DNA of 64,000 bases. Origin: Dendrobium chrysotoxum. Its lineage: Eukaryota > Streptophyta > Magnoliopsida > Asparagales > Orchidaceae. Shown one piece after another: positions 10,226 to 23,690 of the stretch; the first letter of the stretch is position 1; each line of letters begins with the position of its first letter. Made by a program: the position numbers and the translations under genes. The DNA lies in NCBI GenBank assembly GCA_019925795.1, contig CM034315.1, forward strand, positions 3,286,001 through 3,350,000. The letters run 5' to 3'. The notes under the pieces are model-generated. The model ran no database searches. It was given only the letters and a program-made list of their open reading frames with translations, and was not told the DNA's origin.

Positions 10226-13122
10226 GGGGTTTTTACATACCTAACATTTAAAACTGTTCTATTTACTTATCTCACTATTTATTGTTATACCACATAAAAA
10301 CCCTTCCCCTCATCAAAAGTACCACTCCATTGCCTCCCGTCAAACCCACACCTCGATCCCAAATTCAGGAACGCCTGCTTCGCTAGCATAGCCTCTTCCT
10401 CGCTCGGCACCTACTGCTCGCATCACCACTTCGGCTGCTCCATTTCGCACCTGCTGTTTGCATCGCTACTTCGGCTCATTGGTTTCTTCATCTAGGTATG
10501 TTGTTCGTCTTCTCCATTTCACTATCTAGGTTTGTTGTTCGTCAACCCTATTTCGCTCGGATTTGCCTTTGGCCTCTCCTCCCCGATAGGTCACCTAGGT
10601 TTGATGTTCTTCTTCTACATTTCTACGCCGTGTACCATTACCTATGTTGCTCTCATTGAGCCATACTCTATTTTTTATTAAGTTGAGATGGCATTGGAGT
10701 ACCCATCGATATTGTGGTTTCTCTCTGCACCATCATACTAAGTTTGTGAATTGTGACCCACCATTAAGCCCAACTTCATTGTTGCTCATCAGCCTATGGG
10801 AAGAGGATTAATTTGATAAGCATAGATCCTAATCAGGCCTTGATCCCTTATAAATTTCCCTAAAAATTTGATCAATTATATGTAGATGGATAAGACTAGT
10901 AAGCTGCTATTCTTTCCAAAAAATCTTACTTATATTAATATCAAATAAAAACAATTAAAAATGCTGTAAGTGGTCAGGACTAGTTCATGAAATCACTACA
11001 TGTCCAAACAAAGTTATGAAATTCATGTGAAGGAATGATAGCTTAATTGGGCTAAGGTATTTGTTTTTTTGGATTTCTAAATGGAAGCTTTGTTTTGTAA
11101 TTGCAGTAATTTTGGATTTGTGACATGAGTTCGAGCTGCTCGACACCATCAATGAGAAACCTAGACAACCCAATCTATTGTCGTTGCAATCTGCAATGTT
11201 CAATCTATACTTGCTACAAAGCTAAAATCACCAAAAAAAAACTATCATTTAACTAGGACCGGAATGACAATCTGCACGCCGAATAGATATTTTTGCACAA
11301 ACAACAGGCTGAACACCTTCTTCAATACTTAAAAGTTCATTGCAGGTGCTTCTATGGTGACCCCATGAATTGCAGTGACCACATTTATGATTTTTTATTT
11401 ATTTCTTCACACCTTCTAAGAAGTTTTTTATTCATCTTTTCTTTGATCTGCCACGAGGTCTGGGTGTAACTGGTGGACAAACGAACTTGCCATCACTGTG
11501 TACGAACCAATGTTCCTTCCCCAGAAGTGTTGAAATAGCTCCTTCGTACGCTATTCTGTACATGCTCAAATTATTGTTGTTAAGACAACTAACATTAACA
11601 AAAGATTAAATTGAGGAAGACAACAAACCTATAACTGTAATAGTGTTCATCCACATATGTGTGCCATAAATTGTGATGTTTTGTTCCAACAAATGCTGCA
11701 CCATGTACATAGGGTCTCTAAGTTATTACCGATGTCCTTTGGTGCAATATAATGATTCCTTTTTACGATGTCCTGATTTCATGAGCAATCTAACTTGTAA
11801 CTTGATTGTTCCCAGTTCTATCTACCCCTGGGCATAAATGTGTCGAATGTAATTTTTTTATTTCGAATGAATCGCCATATGAACATAACGAAACACGTAT
11901 TCTCCATAGATAACCACGGTATGTGCATGTAGCAATAACTCTTGATTTGTCACTAGCTCTAATCTTGATAGCAAAGTTTTGTAAAATTACATTGAAACGA
12001 ATAGCTTGTTTGAAACTTAATGAATCCTCAAAACGCGAACCAACACCTAGAGAATGTTTCTCTTCAACCTGAGCCACAAATAAACCATCACACAAACCAT
12101 CTACTATTATGTCATTATTCACCCTACTATTCGCACTTAAATCATGCATATCGTCATACTGAATGTCATATGCATGACCCATATCTTCTTCATGATCTTT
12201 CACTACAACACCACCTCCATTCTATTGCCATCACAAGAACATATAAATTTGTCCATTACATCTGTATCATTCATATTCGGCATGTAAATTTTAGGCGATG
12301 TTCCATTAATATGATAGTGTAGGTAGTAGTCATGACCCCTAAGCCACCAGCAAAGTGCTTCAGTTTGTTCTTTCAATAATAACAAATTAATATCACATTT
12401 TCAAACTTCAATGTTCTCTAACTTCCACCGACATATTCCATCTTACTTTGGCCCTTCACCGCAGTCCAATATCCTCCATATTTGAAGATAATAGAGCACA
12501 AATTGTTGAAGTCCATATATGCGAATGCAACTATTGATGAGATAAATTTCATCCAATTAGCAAAAACAAGCATGTAATTATTAATGAGTTTATACATCTG
12601 TTTGCTGAGCAGTTCATTTTTAGACAACAGATCGAGAAGGCACATGTAACTATAACCAGCTCTCTGAAAGGGGTTTTTTGGAACGAGTTCAATGATAGCA
12701 ACTACAAGATGGAGAAGGCAAATGTGCATAATAGAAAAGTGAATAAAGATAATACCTAAAGAGAAGCAAGAGGGGTTCGACGTGAGCACCTGATTGATTG
12801 AGGAAGAGCCGATGGGAGGCCGTTGGTTGGGATGTTCGCACGAAAGTCAAGGGATTCCGCTTGGTTGGGATGTGTTCACACAAGCTGGAGAAGGCGAGCG
12901 GTGTGGGATTCAAATGCGAGAGGGAGCTGCTCGAACAACAACAAAGAGGAGAGGTGATTCCCGCGCGAAAGACAGGGTCGGAGTGAGGTTTTGACGGGAG
13001 GTAACGGGAGTGGTAATTTAGATGAGCCTGGTTGTGTTTAGGTGGTAGAATAGTAAATAGCGAAGTTTGAGTGTTAGATAAGTAAATAGAATAGTTTTAA
13101 GTATTGGATATGTAAAAACCCC
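10226..13122 (-). mobile_element. Mutator-like element (MULE), deletion derivative
   Basis: Imperfect terminal inverted repeats of roughly 75 bp begin GGGGTTTTTACATACCTAAC on the left. Their mirror on the right ends TATGTAAAAACCCC. The element is flanked by perfect 9-bp TTATTTTTT duplications at 10217-10225 and 13123-13131. Remnants of MuDR-type transposase lie on the minus strand inside. At 2.9 kb it is too short to hold a whole transposase, and the catalytic core is missing. GC-rich subterminal blocks lie at about 10320-10480 and 12790-13010. Confidence 0.9.
11330..12530 (-). pseudogene. MuDR-type transposase remnant (DNA-binding domain plus zinc knuckle)
   Basis: Three pieces are recognisable, in order along the minus strand. 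The first, near 12425-12530, reads IIFKYGGYWTAVKGQ..YVGG, like the extreme N-terminus of MuDR transposases. The second, the open frame 11790-12203, contains FKQAIRFNVILQNFAIKIR, CTYRGYLWRIRV and FEIKKLHSTHLC, the family's N-terminal zinc-type DNA-binding domain. The third, near 11330-11390, encodes CGHCNSWGHHRSTC, a CX2CX4HX4C zinc knuckle typical of the C-terminus. The roughly 1 kb that should encode the DDE core and SWIM region between the second and third pieces is absent, and frames are interrupted. It cannot make an active transposase; mobilisation would need one supplied in trans. Confidence 0.78.
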
Positions 13123-13137
13123 TTATTTTTTATTGAA

Positions 13138-13140
<3 letters not shown>

Positions 13141-13197
<57 letters not shown>
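13141..13197. repeat. (AT)n microsatellite
   Basis: An AT dinucleotide run of about 57 bp just outside the MULE. Confidence 0.93.
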
Positions 13198-13199
<2 letters not shown>

Positions 13200-13299
13200 A
13201 AATTTGTATTAGTGTACCATTATAAATTTAATGCTTATTGATATATTATCCAATTTCTTAATTATTGATATGCAATAGAGAATTAGGGGTGTAAATTAA

Positions 13300-13428
13300 G
13301 GCTTCATGTGGGACAGCTTTTTTGCTACTTTCTAAAACAGCTCTATATTATAAAAATTTCTAGTTTAAAAAATTTTTGTACTAAAAATTGATTTAGAAAC
13401 TAGTAAGAAAATTATCTCAAATGAAGAC
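13300..13428. mobile_element. Harbinger/Tourist-like MITE with TAA target duplication
   Basis: A 129-bp palindromic element with ends GGCTTCATGTGGGACAGC and CTCAAATGAAGAC. It is flanked by TAA at 13297-13299 and 13429-13431. Same family as 8107-8225. Confidence 0.78.
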
Positions 13429-13727
13429 TAATTGTGTTTATCATCGACTTTAGGTTGAGTAAGAATTTGAACTTAATTGTTTAAGTTATCATTTATTTAT
13501 AGGCCGGCTTATTTGTTATAAAATAGAGATAATGGCTTTGTATCAAAAAGTTATTGTAATAAAATGATACAATAAAATTATACGAGAAATAATAAGAAAT
13601 TAAATAAGATAAAAAAATGCGAGTTATAATTTTAAAATATTTTTATTAATTTTGTGCATAAATTATTAAACTTTAATATATTTTAATTATATTTAATATT
13701 AATATTATTTTAAATGAGATGACTTAA

Positions 13728-16700
13728 CACTGCCGTTGCCAGGTCCCAAGTCCTGGATGAGAAAAGTGGAGGGTTGCGTTAGGTAGTCGACAGTCAGCAT
13801 AAAACTTGTCGAATAATAATGACATGAATCCTTTAAGAAATTGTGTTAATGCTAGGGCGTCCCCTGGAAGCGACGCGTTGTATGGCCTGAATACAGCGAT
13901 AAGTGTGCAAGGGCCGCTGCACCGCCGCCCGGGTGCAGTGTTAAATAGGCAAGGGTTCCCACATCAAGGACGGATGTGGGCAAAGAAGCTAGTCCATGAA
14001 ACTAAAATTAGGATAGGAACTTGGAATATAGGTTCCCTTACAGGAAAATTAATGGAATTAATAGATGTTATGATTCATAGGAAGATAAATATTCTGTGCA
14101 TTCAAGAAACTAAATGGGTTGGAGAGAAGGCTAAGGAGATTGATAGTTTAGGATTTAAACTTTGGTATTCGGGTAGGAGTCGTACTAGAAATGGTGTATG
14201 CGTGATTTTAGATAAGAGTTTGAAGGATAATGTTATAAATATTAATAGAATTGGAGATAGAATTATAGCTTTAAAGATTATTATTGATGCTAAGGTTGTT
14301 AACATTATAAGTGCTTATGCTCCTCAAGTGGGTTTGGATATGGATTCAAAATTAAAATTTTGGAATGACTTAGAAGAATTAATACAAAAGATACCTCTTG
14401 AAGAAAGAGTTTTTATTGGAGGAGATTTAAATGGACATGTTGGTAGAGAGGTAGATGATTTTAAAAGCATTCATGGTGGCCATGGTTTTGGAACGACAAA
14501 TGAAGGTGGTAAGTCTATTTTAGATTTTTGTTTAGCTTATGATTTTTTAATTGCTAATACCTTATTTAAGAAAAGGAATGAGCATCTCATTACTTATAAA
14601 AATGGATATAATACAACTCAGATTGATTATTTTCTTATAAGAAAATTAGATCGTTTAGATTGCAAAGATTGTAAAGTTATTCCGAGTGAAAACTTATGTA
14701 CCCAACATCGTTTATTAGTTTTGGACTTGAAGATAATGGGGAAGAAAATAAAAAATAAGGTAAAACGATTTCCTAGGATTAGATGGGGGCATTTAAAGAA
14801 TATTAACAAAAATATTTTTGAAAGTAAGATTTTAGATCTTAAGATTTTGTCTGTGCATGAGGATGCTAATGTTATGTGGGAAAAAGTGGCTAGTTATATT
14901 AAGAATATTGCAAAAGATGTGCTTGGAGTTTCAAAAGGAAAAGCTCCTAATAGTAAAAATAGTTGGTGGTGGAATCCAAATGTGCAAGAAAAGATTAAAA
15001 ATAAGAAGATTTGTTATAAAAATTGGTTTAATTGTAAAAATTCTGATAATTGGAAAATATATAAAGAGGCACGTAAGGAATCTAAGAAAGCAATATGCGA
15101 TGCAAAGAGTTTAGCTTTTAGTGATTTATATAATAGATTAGATACTAAGGAGGGAGAAAGATATATGTATAAGCTAGCCAAACAAAGAGATAGGAGTAGT
15201 AAGGATTTAGTTCAAGTGAAGTGTATTAAGGATGAAGATCAAAAAGTACTTTTTTTAGAAGATGATATTCAACAAAGGTGGATGAGATATTTTGCTAAAC
15301 TTTTTAATGAAGAATGTGAAAATAAAATTGACTGTAGTGATCTTAGCACCCTAAATGAAAATAAAGATTTATGTTTTTATCGGCGTATTAGTAAAACCGA
15401 AGTTAGAGAGGCTTTGAAGAAAATGAAGGGTGGAAAAGCTGTTGGACCTGATGATATTCCAATAGAGGTGTGGAAATGCTTAGGAGATGAAGGAATTTCT
15501 TGGCTTACTAAACTTTTTAATACTGTTTTGAAGACTAAAAAGATGCCAGATGAGTGGAGAATGAGTGTGTTAATCCCTATTTTTAAGAATAAAGGTGATG
15601 CACAAGATTGTGCGAATTATAGAGGAATTAAGTTAATGTGTCATACTTTAAAACTATGGGAACGAGTTATGGAGCATAGGTTGCGGCGTGATACTAATGT
15701 TTCTCAAAATCAATTTGGATTCATGCCGGGTAGGTCTACTATGGAAGCCATACATTTATTAAGAGGTTTGATGGAGAAATATAGAGAGAATAAGGAGGAT
15801 TTACATATGATATTTATTGATTTAGAAAAAGCATATGATAAAGTTCCAAGAGAAGTGCTATGGAGAGTTCTTGAAAAGAAAAGAGTTAATAACGCTTATA
15901 TTCAAATCATTAAAGATATGTATGCAGGAGCTATTACTTGTGTTCAAACACAAGGTGGTTTGACCAAGTATTTCCCTATTTCGGTTGGATTACATCAAGG
16001 ATCAGCCTTAAGCCCATATCTTTTTGCTTTAGTCATGGATGTTCTCACTAGACATTTGCAAGAGGATGTACCTTGGTGTATGCTTTTTGCTGATGATATT
16101 CTTCTTGTTGATAAGACTAGAGAGGGAGTTGAAGGTAAACTAGAATTGTGGAGGTCAACTTTAGAGTCTAAAGGTTTTCGCTTGAGTAGATCTAAAACGG
16201 AATATATGGAGTGTAATTTTAGTAATAATAGACCTAGTGAGGGCATTGTGACTTTGGCCGATCAAGTCATTAATAAGAGTACACGTTTTAGATATCTTGG
16301 ATCTATTGTTCAGAGTGATGGTGATATAGATGGGGATATTATCAGCAGAATCCAAGTTGGATGGTTGAAGTGGAGGAATGCATCAGGCTTATTGTGTGAT
16401 AGAAAAGTACCTCTCAAACTTAAGGGAAAATTCTATAAGATGGTGGTGAGACCTGCAATGCTTTATGGTGCCGAATGTTGGCCATTAAAAGAGAAGCATA
16501 ATTCTAAGTTAAGTGTTGTAGAGATGAGGATGCTCAGGTGGATGAGTGGCTTTACCCTTAGAGATAGGATACGAAATGAGCATATTCGTGAAAAGGTTGG
16601 AGTAGCTCCAGTGGAAGATAAGATTAGAGAGAGTCGCCTTAGATGATTTGGTCACGTAAAACGGCGGCCTCCCGATGACCCGGTTAGGAAAGTAGAGGTC

Positions 16701-16895
16701 TTAGATTTGACTTATGTTAAGAAAGGTAGAGGTAGACCTAAAAATACTTGGTTAGAAAATATTAAAAATGATCTTTCTTTATTAGATTTAAACGAGAATT
16801 TGACTTTTAACAGGACACAATGGAGAAAAAGGATTCATGTAGCCGACCTCACGTAGTGGGATAAAGGCTTGATGTTGTTGTTGTTGTTGTTGTTG
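13728..16895 (+). mobile_element. Full-length RTE-clade LINE retrotransposon
   Basis: The 3168-bp element is flanked by a perfect 17-bp target duplication, TAAATGAGATGACTTAA, at 13711-13727 and 16896-16912. It has a short 5' leader and one endonuclease/reverse-transcriptase frame. A very short 3' end closes in GGCTTGATG followed by a (TTG)n tail in place of poly-A. Single-frame structure, short length and a trinucleotide tail are RTE features. The perfect duplication and almost intact frame imply recent insertion. Three 5'-truncated relatives lie at 9063, 49705 and 50812. Confidence 0.95.
13824..16856 (+). pseudogene. RTE LINE polyprotein (AP endonuclease and reverse transcriptase), one nonsense codon
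   Basis: The frame opens after TAA at 13800; its first ATG is 13824. Numbering residues from the frame opening at 13806, the apurinic-type endonuclease spans about 68-310, with GTWNIGSLTG at 71-80, QETKW at 100-104 and GDLNGHVG at 206-213. Reverse transcriptase follows, with the motifs QFGFMPGRST, IDLEKAYDKVPR, GLHQGSALSPYLFA and the catalytic FADD at 761-764. The family's C-terminal region RNEHIREKVGVAP is present. The only visible defect is TGA at 16644-16646, where the 49705 relative has TGG (Trp). Beyond it the same frame continues (FGHVKRRPPDD, DVLDLTYVKKGRG-like, RTQWRKRIHVADLT) to the natural stop at 16854-16856. The lesion removes about 70 C-terminal residues beyond the catalytic core. 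Confidence 0.93.
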
Positions 16896-18568
16896 TAAAT
16901 GAGATGACTTAAGAGCTCAAGAGCTCCATAGTAGAGTTTAGGTTAACTTAAATTTGGCTCATTGTTGCATTGTATAGAATCTTTGGTGATGCTAATTAGA
17001 GATATAGTTCATTAACTGTGAAGAATATTATCTTTATTTTTAAAAAATTTAAAAAGTAAAACATCATAAGAATTTTGCATTTCTTTTATGAAAGAAGTTA
17101 TTTTACTTTTGCCTTGAAATTTTTATTCAAATTTAAAATGCTTGAAGCATATTTTTATTTTTATTTATTACAAATAAAAATATATTATAAAGCAAATATT
17201 GTAAAATAAATATGACTCATTTTAGCATGCTAATTTTATAGAATGTGTGATTAAACTAAAAAAATTTCACAATGAGTTTTGACTCTATTGTAAAAATCTT
17301 TTTGAAGGAATTGAAGAGAGGTGACTCTTTGGAAGATAGGAGGCAATAACATTAGTGATAGTATTGAATTGAGTTTGATGTAGCTTATTTTTTACACAAA
17401 ATTTAAAAAAAAATTTAATGTAATAGAAGTGTTGATCATTTTAATATTGTATGAAAATCATGCACACTTAATTAAGAAAAGAAAATTGAGAGTAGCTTAT
17501 AGGAGACATGAGGTTTTTTATATAGCAAAGACATCAAAGAAAAAACACAGGGCAGTATCAAGTTGAAAGGATTGTATTTGTGTGAGTTGTATATTACAAA
17601 TGATATTCTTCCATGAAATTGGAGAATATATTAATATAATATAGTAAACATGAACTTCTCAAGATAATATTCATGTTGGAAGTAAAAAGAGCCTTCAAAT
17701 ATTATAACTTGCATGTCTTCACTAGAAAAACCAAAAAATAGTATTTTATGACAATAATAATAATAATAAGTTATCACAAAATTTGCATGTCATAAATAAA
17801 CATTAATCTTATAATGGAAGTTATAAACAATTCCTATAGTAAAAACAAACATTTACAATGCTTAAAAACCCATGAACTAACAAGCCTACAATATATTAAC
17901 ATCAATGAACAACAACTAGCTTTAATTTTAAAGCAACATCATCCATTAATGATAGGCATGAGTGACGCGGAGTTCGTAGATTAGGGCATTATCTCCTTAC
18001 TTTGTTGTGTTTTTTTTGGGTAAAACCTCAATAATAAAAACTAATTAATTACTCCTTTTGATACCATTTTAAGTATAAAATATTTTCTTAATGATTTGCC
18101 AAACTTTGATCAAAGTGTAAAGTGCAAGTCAAGTGAATATTCTAAAGAACATTTTAGAACTTCTAACATTTTCCATAAGATTTTAATTGTCTCAACTTGA
18201 ACCTATGATTGGATTCTTATGATAAATATAAAGGAGGCCACAATAATTCTACATTTATTAAATATTTGAAGCATGCAAAGATAGGTATTTCTCCATATTT
18301 TATATAGATTTTTAAGGGAATATTATGATGTTTGGCAGAATATTTCAACCATAAATTGTTTGAAAGTGGAGCAAAATAGACTTCAAAGCTCATCTCCTTT
18401 GTTTGTATGTGAGCATGCGTTCTAAATGATAAATATTTATGAAAAATGACACATCTTTTTAATTAGTCTTATTCAAACTAAATTAAAATAAAAACTATAT
18501 ATGAGCCATTCTTATCTAAAGTCTCATTTAGGTTTAGGTACATCCAAAAGTACTTATCATCATCATTA

Positions 18569-18569
<1 letters not shown>

Positions 18570-18602
<33 letters not shown>
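18570..18602. repeat. (ATT)n microsatellite
   Basis: A TTA trinucleotide run of about 33 bp. Confidence 0.9.
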
Positions 18603-18605
<3 letters not shown>

Positions 18606-20718
18606 TAACTTCATGAATTCTCTGTTAATATTGTTGCTCTTAAAACATTTTTTCAATAAATTAGAAAAAATAATAATAAGCCCAAATTAATTCATTATTT
18701 CACCCACCTTTGATCATGAGATTATATATATATATCATAATTAATTGTCACATTAATTAGATCATACCACAGTACTCCTATTTAATAATAGTAAGTTTGA
18801 GGTCATTTTTCAAATATATTTAATTAGTGTTTTTTTAAATTATTATCATTTTTGTTTTTAAAAATTAATAAAATTATTTTAAAAAATTCTCAGAATAACG
18901 TTTAAGTATTTTATGTGCGATTAAAAATAACTATCACTCCCTCACCGCTATCACTACTACCATTATTGTTATCAGTGACTACTAGAGATCACTGCCATGC
19001 ACCTATCATCATCATCACCTTATCAAATACTTTTGCTACCCACTTAAATAAATAAAAATATATATTTTAATATACCAATTAAATGATTAAATCTATTTAT
19101 TTTTCATGTCAAATTATAAATAAATTAAATAAAAATAAATAATAAAAAGAAAATGATCCCAAAACAGCTCTAAGAGATACTACTAATCCCTTATATATAG
19201 TGTTGGTAGCAGAGTCAACTTGTCGTGTATTTAGAATCCGATCAAAATTAGATGAGTTTTGCATACATCAAAAATAAACTACGAAGTAAACTTGAATTTC
19301 ACTAAATTTTTACTTTGCATTCCTTTTTCATCAAACCAAATATAAAAATTCCTAAAAGAGCTTTCATTTGAAATATTTTACGCTCATTTTTCATTAAACC
19401 AAACCGGCCCTAAATAAAAGGCTTTGCATATAGAAATATTTATTGATAACTATGTATCAGCCTTCATGTTTTACAATAAATTTCATTTCTATATTTTTTG
19501 TGTAAATAATTAACTGCAATTATTTAGTATATTACATATTTCCAATAAATGCATGAAAAGCTTTTAAACTAATAGATGCTACTCAAAAAATAAAATTTTA
19601 AGGGCTTATTTAGGATCATTATTATTTTTGTAAACATATTTATTTACTTTATTTAGCTAATATGAGCGATTAAGTGGGTGTGGCAAATTGATCTTAGTTG
19701 CTAAGTATCTTAAAAGTAATTAGCAAATAAGAGCGTTTTTAATTTTATTTAATAGGGACACTACAATAAAAAATTGAGTTTTATAATTTTAAATTTAATT
19801 TTATATTGCATTAGTTGTAAATCAACTAAATATTGATGATGAATCAACAATACGTCGTATAATTTTTTCAGTACTACGATACATATATGTTTGTAATTTT
19901 TCCATCTATGTATATTCCAGTAATTTGTCCTATTTTTATTTTCCGCAAATGCCTTGATTCTCACAAAATAAAGAGAGATTAAAAGCATATTGGGTAATCT
20001 AATCAAGCAACTTAGTGGGATAGTGAAAGTACCAACCTATGGCCTATTAATTGGTTAAAGAAAGTAATAATTATATCACCAAAATTATGGGTTCAAGCCA
20101 CACAGTTTATGATTTATCGTTCATCATTTTCTCAATAAAAAAGTGATCAAGTTGGATAGATTTGAGCAAGTAGGAAAACGTCCTCCTACCCTCTGTCCAC
20201 TAAAGTTAACAAAATTTTAAGTTTAATTTTAGCATACAAACCTATAAACTTTCTACGTGATAAATATATATAACATTTATATGGTCAATACCAATACCTT
20301 TCTTAGTACTTACCAAACATTGACTTGAAGGTCTACATGCATTTGCTTTTAGAGTCTAAAGTGTCTCTTTCCACTTAATTTCCTAACTATCTCTTTTGCT
20401 TTCTTATTCTTTAATTGGTGCCTAACTCCATTTGCTTATAAATATTCAAAGCTAATGATGCTTCCTTCACTAATGAAAGCTATAATAAAGCATAGTAATA
20501 TGGTTATGAAAATAAAATAAATAGATGTTATAAAAAGTTCTTACTTTCAAGGAATCAAAGTGTTGGTGATGACCACAATAAATGCCTATTTATTTTGTCT
20601 CCTGAAAATTTTATCAAAGAAGAGAAAAAATAATCATAAATGATGGGTCCACCAATATAGCCATAGATTCTAGAACATTGGATAGAATTGAGAATATATG
20701 CTTAAATAATGCTAAATT

Positions 20719-20721
<3 letters not shown>

Positions 20722-20777
<56 letters not shown>
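20722..20777. repeat. (AT)n microsatellite
   Basis: An AT run of about 56 bp. It generates an artefactual Tyr-Ile open frame. Confidence 0.93.
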
Positions 20778-20778
<1 letters not shown>

Positions 20779-21595
20779 CTTATATACCATGTACTATATT
20801 GCTCAATTTTTAAATGTTGTTAGTGTAGTATCCTATTTTATTAAGTCTTATTCAAGAATCATGTAATCAAATTAATTGGCAATAATATATAGAAAATATT
20901 TTACTAAGTTAAAAAATATATTTTCTTACATCTTCCCTTACAAAAAATATTAATAATTTGTTATTTAATTATTTAATTTAGAAACTTATATATAAATATA
21001 TACAAAACATATATATAAAGTTTTTTTTTTTTATTTTCACTTCATTGTACTTTTGCTATGTTTTTTGTGAGAAAAAGGTCAAAAAAAAAACAAAGGAGAA
21101 CTTCTATGATAAGATCCTCAGAGAAAATAAATTAGAATTTTGTTTTAGAACAAATTAGTTCTATTAGAATTTTTTTCTTATGAGAATTCTTTTCTTATCA
21201 CTCTTTTTTTTCTTAAGCACCATTTGATCTATTCCATCATTAATTTGTAATATTTTATTTTTATCATATATAAAAATAATAATTCAATACTTCACTAACG
21301 TTTGTATGTTATTATTATTATTTAAAAAATAAATGAAAATAGAAATATTATTTTATGAATATAAATTAAAAACTAAATAAATTAGCTTTTAAACCCATTT
21401 TTAACTCTTATTAATTAAGAATTTGGTGACTCCCAACCATGATCTTATAAAAAAAATGATGCTAAAAAGGCCTAAAATTTCCACCTATGTTGTTTCATGG
21501 CCGACCAAACATAAACCCTAAAACTTCAAAATTAAAGTACTCAGAATGTGGATTCATTCGCAACATTGAAAATAGCAAAAACACGAGGTTCTTAA

Positions 21596-21598
<3 letters not shown>

Positions 21599-21680
<82 letters not shown>
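21599..21680. repeat. (CT)n microsatellite
   Basis: A CT run of about 82 bp with one C interruption at 21660. It generates artefactual Ser-Leu and Arg-Glu open frames on opposite strands. Confidence 0.95.
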
Positions 21681-23690
21681 ATTGTTGAAGAATGAGGTTC
21701 TTTCAAAAGTTGATTATGACACATATAGCAGAATTGGATTCCAATAACCATATTTCACATATAGTTAATTTATTTAATTATAAATGGAAGACAAAAAGGC
21801 TAATTTGTTTCAACAGATCATAAAAGAATATGCACTTGTCAACACTTTTATATATAGCCCAATATGCTCCATATATAAAAGTGTTATGAATGAAAATTGT
21901 TTTCTTTTTCGAAATTGTATCAATTCAATTAAGTAATTGAGGATAGGAGAGTGATATGGTCCTAACAACAAAATGTAGAAAAATAGAGAGATTAAGAAGA
22001 TACGTAAACTTTATCTAATTTCAAGTTTGTTTATAGTATTAGAAATAGAATTTTAGAGAAGAGATGGGTAACTTAAGAATGCCTATAATTTAGGTATTGT
22101 TTAGAAAGAGAGGGAGGAGACACAAAAACTTTCATCAGTCATTTTACATGTTTTAATTTTTTTAGGGTCATTTATAGAATTATAAGACCATAATGACTCA
22201 TGTAAGCATCTTTTAAATACTAACTACTTATGAACTATGAAGACCCATTAACCTAATCCTAACCACCTATTACAATTATTATTAACCTAACATTACACAC
22301 CCATTCAAAATGGTTTGCCCTTAAAGCCATGCAAACATAAAATAAATGAAAATTTGATGAAATTGATTGAGATATAAGCCGCTAGAGGGTTAGGAAGCAA
22401 GCGATATGAAGGATGATGGCATATCTAGTGGAGAGTTAGTTGAATTGCTAGAATTTTGATTTTTTTTACTTTTTTGATATTTTTGGGCAAAAGATAAAGA
22501 TGGCACACAGGAGATCTACTAGAGAGAAAAAATTGGAGATGGCAATTTGTGGCTAAGGAAGAGTAGTTAGGTGTTAGTGCTAGTTGCGGGTACAAGTGAA
22601 ATGCTGGATAAAGCCATTATGTGGACGACATGAAGACTTGAATGAGATCTCTCAAGAGGATCATCAACAATCCTAATATTGATTGGGGCAACATAAAATC
22701 AGCACAAACTATATAAAATTTGTCACTAAAACTCAATGATCATGATGCATATAAATGTTGTCATATCAAATGACAACTGGTTGAGGGATACAAGCAAAGT
22801 TGGCAAGTCCTCAGAAAAGGTGACGAGATCTAGAGATGAATAGCTGATTAGAGGCGTAGACATCAAGATCGAATGATAGTGGATTGGGTGTCAGGGGACC
22901 ATTTGAAGAATGAAACATAACACCTATGCAATGTCAAAGCTCGATGAGAGCACCATTTATTATGATCCTAATAATAAAAATGCAAAAAAAACTCTAGAGA
23001 AATAAAAAAGATATAAGATGGTTAGGCAATCTTTATGATTACTTAAAACATCATAAATGGATTGATGGAGAAGAGATGAGCAATTGAAGATATCCACACT
23101 TGTAGGTATCATTGGGGGGAGAGAGAGGGAGGAATAATGTGGAAGCATAATTCATGTTGTTGCTTGATTTTTTGAATTGATTTGAAATCAATCTGTAATT
23201 TTCATACTTCAGGGTTGGATTAAAGAAATGTCCAAATTCTTCAAGAAAGTGGCTACTTATATTTTTGGATCTCCCACTCAAAAAATTGAGCAAATGGACT
23301 TCTTTAAAATATTGATTAAGTTACAAGACATTATTTAAAAAAAATTGTTTGATGTAATTAAAAATTAATCTTGATTTTAAATTCTATAATTCTCCTCATA
23401 ACCTTTTTAACTTAAAAATGATTTTATTTTCATACCATAATTGAAAAATAAAACTACTTTGTGCAATCATATTTTCTATCAAAAAATAGTAAATTGAGCT
23501 GTTAATAAAATAATAAAAGGTAATTAAACTAACTCATCACATAAATTCATTGCTTAGCCTATTAGACATCTTTAGATTTATATGATGACCCTTTTATATC
23601 TATAATATTTTGAATTATGAATTAAAATACTATGTAATTTTCACTGCAAATACAACAAATTTCAACCTAAAAAAGTCTTATTTTGTAAAG

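Larger units (their letters stand above)
16913..23690. other. Long AT-rich intergenic region
   Basis: About 6.8 kb without a supported gene. It holds ATT, AT and CT microsatellites (annotated separately). Around 22280-23300 the composition is slightly less AT-rich and could be a very old decayed coding or retroelement segment, but I recognise no domain. Open frames of 60-90 codons here arise from simple repeats or chance. Confidence 0.5.

Noticed and set aside
13806..13823. Upstream start for the LINE frame at 13806
   Set aside because: The codon there is TTG and the frame opens only after TAA at 13800; the first ATG is 13824.
20678..20866. Open frame with Tyr-Ile repeats
   Set aside because: Translation of an AT microsatellite.
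21487..21751. Ser-Leu and Arg-Glu repeat frames on both strands
   Set aside because: Translation of the CT microsatellite.
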